Shown piece by piece: positions 16,937 to 23,142 of a stretch of 28,463 bases of DNA. Origin of the DNA: Methylococcaceae bacterium UBA662. Lineage in GTDB: Bacteria; Pseudomonadota; Gammaproteobacteria; Methylococcales; Methylomonadaceae. The position numbers and the translations under genes are program-made. How positions within the stretch are numbered: the first letter of the stretch is position 1; every line of letters begins with the position of its first letter. The DNA is taken from NCBI GenBank assembly GCA_002299425.1, contig DBNW01000030.1, forward strand, positions 1-28,463. Direction: 5' to 3'. The notes under the pieces are model-generated. The model did not search any database, was not told the origin of the DNA, and saw nothing but the letters and a program-made list of their open reading frames with translations.

Positions 16937-18370
16937 ATGAAAAAAATACTGTTCGTGACCAGCGAAGCCTATCCGCTAATCAAGACGGGTGGTTTAGCCG
17001 ATGTTTCCGGCAGCTTGCCTAAAGCGTTAGTCGGCTTGTCCCAAGACGTCCGTCTAATTATTCCAAACTATCAAAGCCTTAATCTAGCAGAAAAACCGAC
17101 GTTTATCGGCACGGTGCGGGTTGACAACCACCCGGTACACATCCTTGAAAGCTACATGCCCGATTGCAAAATTCCTGTTTGGCTGGTCGATTATCCGGCT
17201 TATTTCGGCCATCCAGGCAATCCTTACACCGACGCTAAAGGCCAGCCTTGGCCAAACAACAGCCAACGGTTCGCTTTGTTCTGCCGCATCGCTGTGGAAG
17301 TCGCCATGAACCGGGCCAGCCTCAATTGGCAACCGGACATCGTCCATTGCAACGACTGGCAAAGCGGTCTCGTCCCGGCTTATTTGTCTTTGGAAAAAAA
17401 ACGCCCCAAAACACTGTTCACCCTTCACAACCTGGCCTACCAAGGCCTGTTCCCCGCCGCCGAGGCCATTTCTTTAAACATCCCCGGCAAATTATGGAAT
17501 GCCGAAGGCCTGGAGTTTTATAACAAACTGTCGTTCATGAAAGGCGGCCTGGTTTATGCCGACCACATCACAACGGTCAGTCCGACTTACGCACTGGAAA
17601 TCCAAACCCCTGAATTCGGCTACGGTTTAGAGGGTTTATTAGCGGTTAGAGAAAAAAACTTGACCGGAATCATCAACGGCATAGACACCGAGCAATGGAA
17701 CCCGGCGACCGACCGTCACATAAAACAAACCTATGACGAACCCACCTTGGAACGCAAAGCCGTCAATAAATGTGCATTGCAAACCCGGATGGGATGGCCT
17801 GTTGATGATAAGCGTCCGCTGTTCGGCCTAATTAGCCGGTTAGTGACACAAAAAGGCATCAGTTTAGTACTCGACAGCTTGCCCGAATTGCTCAAAATGC
17901 CCGTCCAATTGGTCGTGCTAGGCTCGGGCGAGCCGGTCATCGAACAGCGCCTGCGTGAAGTAGCCGACCGCTACCGGGAAAAATTCGCTCTAGTCATCGG
18001 CTACGACGAACCCTTAGCCCACCAGATAGAAGCCGGCGCAGACTTATTCTTAATGCCCTCGCTGTTTGAGCCGTGCGGATTGAACCAAATGTACAGCCAA
18101 CGTTACGGCACCGTTCCCATCGTGCGCAAAACCGGCGGCTTAGCCGACACCGTTGTCGACAGCCTGCCCCACTCGATAGCCGACAAAACCGCCACAGGCA
18201 TCGTGTTTAAAGGCACCTCGGCAGGATCCCTGCTTGAAGCCGTCAAACGCGCCCTGTTGCTGTACAACGACGCGAATGTTTGGCGAAAACTACAGACCCA
18301 CGGCATGCGTAAAGATTTTTCCTGGCGGCACAGTGCCGAATTGTATCTAGGTCTGTACGATACGCTCTAG
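16937..18370 (+). CDS. glgA: Glycogen synthase (ADP-glucose, GT5)
   Basis: Elongates glycogen with glucose from ADP-glucose. The 477 residues match bacterial GlgA length. The N-terminal Rossmann domain opens with VTSEAYPLIKTGGLADV (substrate-binding KTGGL at 16-20) and has HCNDWQSGLVPAY (137-149) and FTLHNLAYQG. The C-terminal domain has INGIDTEQWNP, GLISRLVTQKG (Arg301) and FEPCGLNQMYSQRYGTVPIV (Glu378), followed by a second KTGGL (398-402). AGGAAA precedes the ATG. It probably shares the glgB transcript or has its own start in the 114-bp gap. It converges with the methyltransferase gene. Confidence 0.96.
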   Translation: MKKILFVTSEAYPLIKTGGLADVSGSLPKALVGLSQDVRLIIPNYQSLNLAEKPTFIGTVRVDNHPVHILESYMPDCKIPVWLVDYPAYFGHPGNPYTDAKGQPWPNNSQRFALFCRIAVEVAMNRASLNWQPDIVHCNDWQSGLVPAYLSLEKKRPKTLFTLHNLAYQGLFPAAEAISLNIPGKLWNAEGLEFYNKLSFMKGGLVYADHITTVSPTYALEIQTPEFGYGLEGLLAVREKNLTGIINGIDTEQWNPATDRHIKQTYDEPTLERKAVNKCALQTRMGWPVDDKRPLFGLISRLVTQKGISLVLDSLPELLKMPVQLVVLGSGEPVIEQRLREVADRYREKFALVIGYDEPLAHQIEAGADLFLMPSLFEPCGLNQMYSQRYGTVPIVRKTGGLADTVVDSLPHSIADKTATGIVFKGTSAGSLLEAVKRALLLYNDANVWRKLQTHGMRKDFSWRHSAELYLGLYDTL

Positions 18371-18386
18371 CCGCCTGGCCACATCC

Positions 18387-19004
18387 TCATTTCCTAGCTT
18401 CTATCAGCTTAATGAGATCGGTGCTGGCATCATCGACAAGCATTTTTGAAAAACCGCAAGCCCTGACGCTTTTAACCGTATTGCGGTTGATATTCGCCCC
18501 GATTAAGGCCAGCGTCAGAGGGTTAAGCCGGTTCATTAGCCCCGCCAAAACCGGATTTTGGCTCAACACATGCTCTAACAACAAAACCTGACCGCCTGGC
18601 TTGCACACCCGATAAAGTTCCCTAAGGCCCTTGCTGGGGGAGGGTACCGAGCAAAAAACAAAGGACGCAATGACGGTATCGAAGCTGTTGTCGGCATAAC
18701 AAAGGGATTGCACATCCATGAGCTGCAAATCGACCGTGCAGTGCTTCAGGGCTTTTTTGCGCTCCGCTTGCAGGAGCATTTTCTGACTAAAATCAATCGC
18801 CGTCACCCGGGCGGCCTGAGGATAGAAATCAAAATTCTTGCCTGTGCCAACGCCTACCTCAAGAATATGGTGACCCTCAACTTTTTGCCAAAGCCGTCGC
18901 CGCCAGCGTTTAAAGAAAAACCCCTCCAGCGCCGCCTCCATGAGGTCGTAAATGGGCGCAATGCGGTCGTAACGCTTGCTGATGTTTAAACTGCCGGGCG
19001 ACAT
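18387..19004 (-). CDS. Class I SAM-dependent methyltransferase, PmtA/UbiE-like
   Basis: A 205-residue methyltransferase with the SAM-binding loop ILEVGVGTGKN (47-57), acidic motif II around Asp71 (VTAIDFSQKML) and the post-I motifs FDTVIASFVFCSVP and CKPGGQVLLLEHV. The N-terminal RYDRIAPIYDLME and the EVGVGTG loop resemble the UbiE/COQ5 group and especially the small phosphatidylethanolamine N-methyltransferases of the Rhodobacter type. Quinone or lipid methylation is therefore plausible but not shown. No signal peptide or membrane helix. Convergent with glgA (16 bp between stops) and downstream of the small lipoprotein gene on the same strand. Confidence 0.75.
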   Translation of the reverse strand: MSPGSLNISKRYDRIAPIYDLMEAALEGFFFKRWRRRLWQKVEGHHILEVGVGTGKNFDFYPQAARVTAIDFSQKMLLQAERKKALKHCTVDLQLMDVQSLCYADNSFDTVIASFVFCSVPSPSKGLRELYRVCKPGGQVLLLEHVLSQNPVLAGLMNRLNPLTLALIGANINRNTVKSVRACGFSKMLVDDASTDLIKLIEARK

Positions 19005-19029
19005 CGCGGCTAGGCTGTTTAGCTAGGGG

Positions 19030-19437
19030 TTACGGGTTGGGAACCAAATAAACCGACTTTTCTTCCGGCAAAGCCCACATCGCCCCGGTCAACGGATCAA
19101 CTATCAACATGCCAAAAAGACCGCCTAGGACTACATTGCCCCAATACCAGCTATTTAATTGTGCACGCAGGGGCGTGGTTTGCGTGCCGAAGCCGTCTTT
19201 TTGAAAGGTTAGCGTGTAGTGTTCGCCCCTAAAATAACCGGCATCCGGCCTTAACACTAAGGTTTCAGGCGTGGTACCGCCATGAATCGCCCGGCCTTGC
19301 TGGTTGGTCACGGTAAAATGAGCACGGTCTGGAAAACTGGTGATGCTGACCGGATTAGGGGAATGGTTGACAATACTGGCACACCCCGTTAACACGGCGA
19401 CGGCAAACCCTACAGCCCTTGTTTTTTTCATTGACAT
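19030..19437 (-). CDS. Small lipoprotein of unknown function (PEGA-like)
   Basis: A 135-residue predicted lipoprotein. A short positively charged, hydrophobic leader ends in the lipobox LTGC (Cys19), so it should be acylated and exported. The mature part has a beta-rich segment (FTVTNQQGRAIHGGTTPETL...) reminiscent of PEGA-type repeats, then a glycine- and tryptophan-rich stretch WYWGNVVLGGLFGMLIVDPL that could insert in or lie on a membrane. I do not recognise a named family with certainty. Two in-frame ATGs (codons 1 and 3) are possible; AGGA upstream suits the first. It lies 25 bp upstream of the methyltransferase and 49 bp downstream of the TIGR04073 gene, so the three may be one transcript. 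Confidence 0.7.
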   Translation of the reverse strand: MSMKKTRAVGFAVAVLTGCASIVNHSPNPVSITSFPDRAHFTVTNQQGRAIHGGTTPETLVLRPDAGYFRGEHYTLTFQKDGFGTQTTPLRAQLNSWYWGNVVLGGLFGMLIVDPLTGAMWALPEEKSVYLVPNP

Positions 19438-19486
19438 AACGGAATCCTAATAAAAATTAAAAATACAGGCGTGCCCAGAACGGGTG

Positions 19487-20074
19487 CTATTTGTGCATGC
19501 GCTGCTGGAACAAGTGATCAATCTTCTGGCTGTCTTGAGGACGGCGAACATCGGGTGCAACGGCTGGGCGGGGCGGGGTGCTGACAGCCGGTTGGGGCGG
19601 TGCTGCTACCGGCACGGCCACCACCGCTTCCTCGGGGCATGTATCCAGATGCATCAGAGTGCCGTAGCTGGTGTCCTGGTCGAAGTTTTCCCACGCGTAC
19701 AACGGGTAGACGATTGGTTTAGTGGGTATCAGCAACGTCAGCAAATCGATCACACCGCTCCCCGTCCGGCCGACGGTGTTGATGACACCTTTGAGCAGGC
19801 CGCCGGTTAAGCCGAGAAAAATGTTGCTGTCGTTGGTAACGTTAATAATGCCTTTAGAGATTTCTGGTGTGCTTATTAACAAATTGGCCAAAACCCGCAA
19901 GCCTTTTTCATTCACTTTCTGACCGTAACTGCAAGACGGCTGGTTTTGCAGTCTGGTGGCCGCTTGCGCTAAGGCGGCGTAATCTACCGTCTGATCAGCC
20001 CGTGCGCTAACTGGGACTATACCCAGCCACGCCGTATACCCCAGCACTATGGCGAACCGGTTGAATTGATTCAT
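19487..20074 (-). CDS. Exosortase system-associated protein, TIGR04073-like
   Basis: A 195-residue exported protein with a Sec-type signal peptide of about 26 residues (cleavage near SARA-DQ). The central region (53-137) has the KG-LxNxL...PxEI-KGI pattern, then GLxGGLLKGVxxTVGRxGxGVIDLLT with PIVYP, which resembles the TIGR04073 family. That family is reported from bacteria with exosortase/PEP-CTERM systems; its function is unknown. After residue 150 there is a Pro/Ala/Val-rich low-complexity tail (about 155-178). AGGAATAATC precedes the ATG. No exosortase or PEP-CTERM substrate is in the window. The family call comes from pattern memory. Confidence 0.65.
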   Translation of the reverse strand: MNQFNRFAIVLGYTAWLGIVPVSARADQTVDYAALAQAATRLQNQPSCSYGQKVNEKGLRVLANLLISTPEISKGIINVTNDSNIFLGLTGGLLKGVINTVGRTGSGVIDLLTLLIPTKPIVYPLYAWENFDQDTSYGTLMHLDTCPEEAVVAVPVAAPPQPAVSTPPRPAVAPDVRRPQDSQKIDHLFQQRMHK

Positions 20075-20135
20075 GATTATTCCTATAGAAGTTGGTTTTA
20101 AATGAACGCCGCCAAGTATAGCAGAGCTTTAATTT

Positions 20136-22400
20136 TTAGTTCCCCAATGCCTTGGACAGGGCATGAGCCAGTGCGCCGGCGGGGGTGGTTTTTTTCACTG
20201 CTGGGTTCTGAGGCTTTTTTTGTGCGGAAAACTCGGTTTCTGGTGTTGTTTTCATGCTCAAACCAATGCGCTGGTGCGTCACATCCACCACCAATACCCG
20301 CACCTTTACGATATCGCCCACCTTCACCGCCTGCCTAGGGTCTTTAACAAACGTATCGGACAACTGCGAGATATGCACCAAGCCGTCCTGATGCACGCCA
20401 ATATCCACGAAAGCACCAAAATTGGCGACATTGGTCACCACGCCGGACAGGCTCATGCCGGGTTGCAGGTCGGTGATTTTCTCGATACCGGCGGCGAATT
20501 CCACGCTTTTGAATTCCGGCCTGGGGTCACGACCCGGCTTTTCCAACTCCTGCAAAATATCGCTGACGGTGGGCAGGCCGAATGGCCCGTTGACAAAATC
20601 GGCCGGATTGAGCTGGCGTAAAAATTGGCTTTTTCCGAGCAAATTGCGGATGGATTGGCCGGTGCGCTGGCTAATGGCCTCGACCACCGGATACGCTTCA
20701 GGATGCACGGCGGAAGCATCGAGCGGGTTATCGCCGTGGTTAATCCGCAAGAAGCCGGCCGCCTGCTCAAAAGTCTTATCGCCTAAGCGGGGGATTTTTT
20801 TCAATTGCTGGCGGTTCTTGAACGGACCGTTTTCGTTGCGATAAACAACGATATTTTCGCTGACGCTGGCGGTCAACCCCGACACTTGTTTCAACAACGC
20901 CACCGAGGCCGTATTGACATCGACGCCCACCGCGTTCACGCAGTCCTCGACCACGGCGTCCAAACTTCGCGCCAATTGCATTGGATTGACATCGTGCTGG
21001 TATTGGCCGACGCCGATCGCCTTCGGCTCGATTTTCACCAGTTCGGCCAGCGGGTCTTGCAGGCGGCGGGCGATGGACACCGCCCCGCGCAACGACACAT
21101 CTAAATTCGGGAACTCTGTCGCCGCTACGTGCGAAGCCGAATACACCGACGCGCCCGCCTCCGACACCACCATCTTGCTGAATTTCAAGTGCGGATGCCG
21201 CTTCATGACATCAGCCACTAATTGGTCGGTTTCACGCGAAGCCGTGCCGTTGCCGATGCTGACCAAACTGACCTTAAACGCAGCGATCACCTTCGCCAAC
21301 GTGGCGATGGATTCATCCCACTGCCGGCGCGGCGGATGCGGATACAGCGTGTCGGTGGCCAGCAGCTTGCCGGTGGCATCGACCACCGCCAGCTTAACGC
21401 CGGTGCGGATGCCCGGGTCCAGGCCCATCGTCACCTTCGCCCCGGCCGGGGGCGAGAGCAGCAAATCGCGCAGGTTGCCGGCGAACACGCGGATCGCCTC
21501 CTGCTCCGCCGCTTCGCGCAGGCGTTGTTTCAAATCCAATTCCAAACGGGTGAACAACTTGATTTTCCAGGCCAGGCGGGCGGTTTCCGCCAACCAAGCA
21601 TCGGTAGCTTGGCCGTCGCCCTTTATCGCCAAACGCTGAGCGACTTGGCTGGTGCAAGCATCATGCCCCGCCGCCGCATCCTGGGCCGGCTGCAAGCGCA
21701 CCGTCAACAGTCCTTCATTGCCGCCCCGGAACAATGCCAAAGCCCGGTGCGAGGGGATTTTGGCAATGGCCTCCTGATAGTCGAAATAATCTTTGAACTT
21801 GGCCGCCTGCGGCTCCTTGCCTTCGGCCACTGCCGAAACCATCACGCCCTGCCGCCAGACCGCCTCGCGCAAATCCGCCAACAAAGCGGCATCCTCGGCC
21901 AAGTGCTCCATGATGATTTGCCGGGCACCGTCCAAGGCGGCGGCGGCATCGGCCACGCCTTTATCGGCATCGACGAAAGCCAAAGCCGCTTGCTCAGGGA
22001 TAAGGCGGCGGTCGGCCAGCAAAGCCTGCGCCAATGGCTCCAGTCCGGCTGCGCGGGCCATTTGCGCCTTGGTGTGCCGCTTCGGTTTGTACGGCAGATA
22101 CAAATCCTCCAACAAGGTTTTGCTGTCCGCCTCGGCAATGGACCGCGCCAAGTCGTCGGTCAATTTTTCCTGGCTGCGGATGCTGGCCAAAATCACCTCA
22201 CGGCGGGCGTTCAACTCACGCAAATAGCCAAGACGTTCCTCTAATTGGCGCAATTGGGTGTCATCCAAGCCGCTGGTGACTTCTTTTCGGTAACGGGCAA
22301 TAAACGGCACGGTCGCGCCTTCATCCAACAAGGCCACGGCGGCGGCCACTTGCTTGGGGTTTACGGTTAATTCATCGGCTATTTTTAAAATGATGTCCAT
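20136..22400 (-). CDS. tex: Transcription accessory protein Tex (S1 RNA-binding)
   Basis: A 754-residue homologue of Tex, a conserved nucleic-acid-binding protein related to eukaryotic Spt6 that affects transcription. Tex-wide segments are present: GATVPFIARYRKEVTSGLDD near the start, LEDLYLPYKPKRHTKAQMA, the YqgF-like LDPGIRTGVKLAVVDATGK, the helix-hairpin-helix region GVDVNTASVALLKQVSGL and FLRINHGDNPLDAS, and a C-terminal S1 domain (SGVVTNVANFGAFVDIGVHQ onward). I chose the ATG at 22400; an in-frame GTG at 22409 would add three residues, and neither has a strong Shine-Dalgarno sequence. High GC compared with the glycogen genes. A 340-codon open frame on the opposite strand (21222-22244) is a by-product of this composition. 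Confidence 0.96.
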   Translation of the reverse strand: MDIILKIADELTVNPKQVAAAVALLDEGATVPFIARYRKEVTSGLDDTQLRQLEERLGYLRELNARREVILASIRSQEKLTDDLARSIAEADSKTLLEDLYLPYKPKRHTKAQMARAAGLEPLAQALLADRRLIPEQAALAFVDADKGVADAAAALDGARQIIMEHLAEDAALLADLREAVWRQGVMVSAVAEGKEPQAAKFKDYFDYQEAIAKIPSHRALALFRGGNEGLLTVRLQPAQDAAAGHDACTSQVAQRLAIKGDGQATDAWLAETARLAWKIKLFTRLELDLKQRLREAAEQEAIRVFAGNLRDLLLSPPAGAKVTMGLDPGIRTGVKLAVVDATGKLLATDTLYPHPPRRQWDESIATLAKVIAAFKVSLVSIGNGTASRETDQLVADVMKRHPHLKFSKMVVSEAGASVYSASHVAATEFPNLDVSLRGAVSIARRLQDPLAELVKIEPKAIGVGQYQHDVNPMQLARSLDAVVEDCVNAVGVDVNTASVALLKQVSGLTASVSENIVVYRNENGPFKNRQQLKKIPRLGDKTFEQAAGFLRINHGDNPLDASAVHPEAYPVVEAISQRTGQSIRNLLGKSQFLRQLNPADFVNGPFGLPTVSDILQELEKPGRDPRPEFKSVEFAAGIEKITDLQPGMSLSGVVTNVANFGAFVDIGVHQDGLVHISQLSDTFVKDPRQAVKVGDIVKVRVLVVDVTHQRIGLSMKTTPETEFSAQKKPQNPAVKKTTPAGALAHALSKALGN

Positions 22401-22478
22401 TGTGGCCACGCTGAAAAATCGGTGATTCTAACAAACCGCAAGCCCTTGCACAGGCCGAAAAAAAATCCCCAAAACAGT

Positions 22479-22507
22479 TTGCGTTAGTTAATGAGAATTG
22501 TTATTAT
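22479..22507 (+). promoter_or_regulatory. Strong sigma70-like promoter with overlapping Fur box
   Basis: The -35 TTGCGT (22479-22484) and -10 TATTAT (22502-22507) are separated by an ideal 17 bp. Overlapping the spacer and -10 is TGAGAAT-T-GTTATTA (22492-22506), which matches the 7-1-7 Fur inverted repeat (TGATAAT-n-ATTATCA) at 11 of 14 positions, within a longer AT-rich TTAATGAGAATTGTTATTAT context. Iron-loaded Fur bound here would block the -10. Predicted transcription start is near 22513-22515. It faces the iron-uptake genes; tex is transcribed the other way from 22400. Confidence 0.75.
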
Positions 22508-22513
22508 TCGCAT

Positions 22514-22585
22514 CAGCAAGTAAATGACCTCTTGCTCACTCTTGTTTAACGCACGACCCTTCAAGCGTGCGTTAAACTTTTTTTT
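22514..22585 (+). ncRNA. Candidate Fur-regulated small RNA (RyhB/PrrF-like)
   Basis: From the predicted start of the Fur-box promoter to the end of the T tract is about 72 nt. The RNA would have a 5' hairpin (AGCAAG 22515-22520 with CTTGCT 22531-22536, 10-nt loop), a short single-stranded linker (CACTCTT, 22537-22543), and a strong terminator hairpin ending in eight U. This is the standard layout of Hfq-type trans-acting sRNAs. The segment TTGCTCAC (22532-22539) is identical to part of the E. coli RyhB core, from memory. No annotated + strand gene ends here that would need this terminator. The alternative is an attenuated leader of the small gene at 22605. Confidence 0.55.
22544..22585 (+). 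terminator. Strong intrinsic terminator upstream of the small iron-locus gene
   Basis: GTTTAACGCACG (22544-22555) and CGTGCGTTAAAC (22566-22577) form a perfect 12-bp stem with a 10-nt loop, immediately followed by eight Ts (22578-22585). It is directional: only the plus-strand transcript gets the U tail. It sits about 70 bp after the Fur-box promoter and 19 bp before the ATG at 22605. Confidence 0.88.
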
Positions 22586-22604
22586 CAGACATAGCAGGTA
22601 CGTT

Positions 22605-22874
22605 ATGACAAAGCAGCCCCCTTCTCTCGAAAAAACCGACTTGATCAGTCTGCATGCCTCCACCTGTCTGACCATGACGGAATTTATTAACGGGTGCCAT
22701 TGCCCAAAACTGGCGCATTTTATCGTCCATCAACTGCGGCGTCTGCTGGCTCACCCTGAACTGGAACGCGCCCACGAATACCGCCACATGTACCAACAAC
22801 TGTTGGAGCATTGGCAAAAAATAACCGCCTACCTGCTCGAGCAACAAAGGCAGCGGCACCAAACTTCTCACTGA
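22605..22874 (+). CDS. Small Cys/His-rich protein, unknown function, in iron locus
   Basis: I do not recognise this 89-residue protein. It has 10 histidines and three cysteines (21, 31, 33), with a compact CHCPKLAHFIVH segment at 31-42 that could bind metal, followed by a predicted amphipathic helical half (ELERAHEYRHMYQQLLEHWQ). No signal peptide or membrane helix, so it is probably cytoplasmic. The ATG has AGG six bases upstream (22596-22598). An in-frame ATG at 22524 would give 116 residues, but it would run through the terminator hairpin and leave almost no leader, so I reject it. It lies downstream of the Fur-box promoter, and a terminator follows at 22940-22974. An iron-related role is inferred from location only. 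Confidence 0.65.
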   Translation: MTKQPPSLEKTDLISLHASTCLTMTEFINGCHCPKLAHFIVHQLRRLLAHPELERAHEYRHMYQQLLEHWQKITAYLLEQQRQRHQTSH

Positions 22875-22939
22875 ACAGAGCCGGACATCAAGCTTTAAAG
22901 TAGCCGCTAAGATGACGTAAGCGGCCCGCACACCAACCA

Positions 22940-22974
22940 CGGCCCCGCTAGCTGCGCTGAACGGGCCGGTTTTT
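22940..22974 (+). terminator. Intrinsic terminator after the small Cys/His-rich gene
   Basis: CGGCCC (22940-22945) pairs with GGGCCG (22963-22968); the 17-nt loop contains further GC-rich pairing, and after a G the sequence runs TTTTT (22970-22974). It lies 65 bp beyond the stop at 22874 and separates that gene from the PepSY gene. Confidence 0.65.
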
Positions 22975-22976
22975 GC

Positions 22977-23005
22977 TTGTGCACCGCGTGTCGCTTACGC
23001 ATAAT
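22977..23005 (+). promoter_or_regulatory. Candidate promoter for the PepSY / siderophore receptor operon
   Basis: TTGTGC (22977-22982) and CATAAT (23000-23005) are spaced 17 bp apart and start right after the preceding terminator. The predicted start near 23012 gives a leader of about 130 nt before the ATG at 23143. No good Fur box overlaps it, which is surprising for a siderophore receptor operon. Confidence 0.45.
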
Positions 23006-23021
23006 GGCAGCCCATTACGAA

Positions 23022-23055
23022 TAGCCTAGCCTGCACGGCGGCAGCGCGTAGGCTA
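23022..23055 (+). promoter_or_regulatory. Structured leader hairpin upstream of the PepSY gene
   Basis: TAGCCTA (23022-23028) pairs with TAGGCTA (23049-23055), and CTGC (23031-23034) with GCAG (23041-23044) inside the loop, giving an extended imperfect hairpin in the predicted leader. No T tract follows, so it is not a terminator. Function unknown. The remaining leader (23056-23142) contains the palindrome GTTTAA-CGCGC-TTAAAC (23115-23131) and no evident Shine-Dalgarno sequence. Confidence 0.35.
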
Positions 23056-23142
23056 AGCGTTACAACCGCCATAAAGCCAACCCATAACCCAAAGAACCGG
23101 TTTACTTTAACCCCGTTTAACGCGCTTAAACATGTCTTTTTG

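Noticed and set aside
21222..22244. 340-codon open frame on the plus strand inside tex
   Set aside because: It lies wholly antisense to a strongly conserved tex coding sequence, has Gln/Arg-rich low-information sequence and no recognisable domain; it is explained by the GC-rich third positions of tex.
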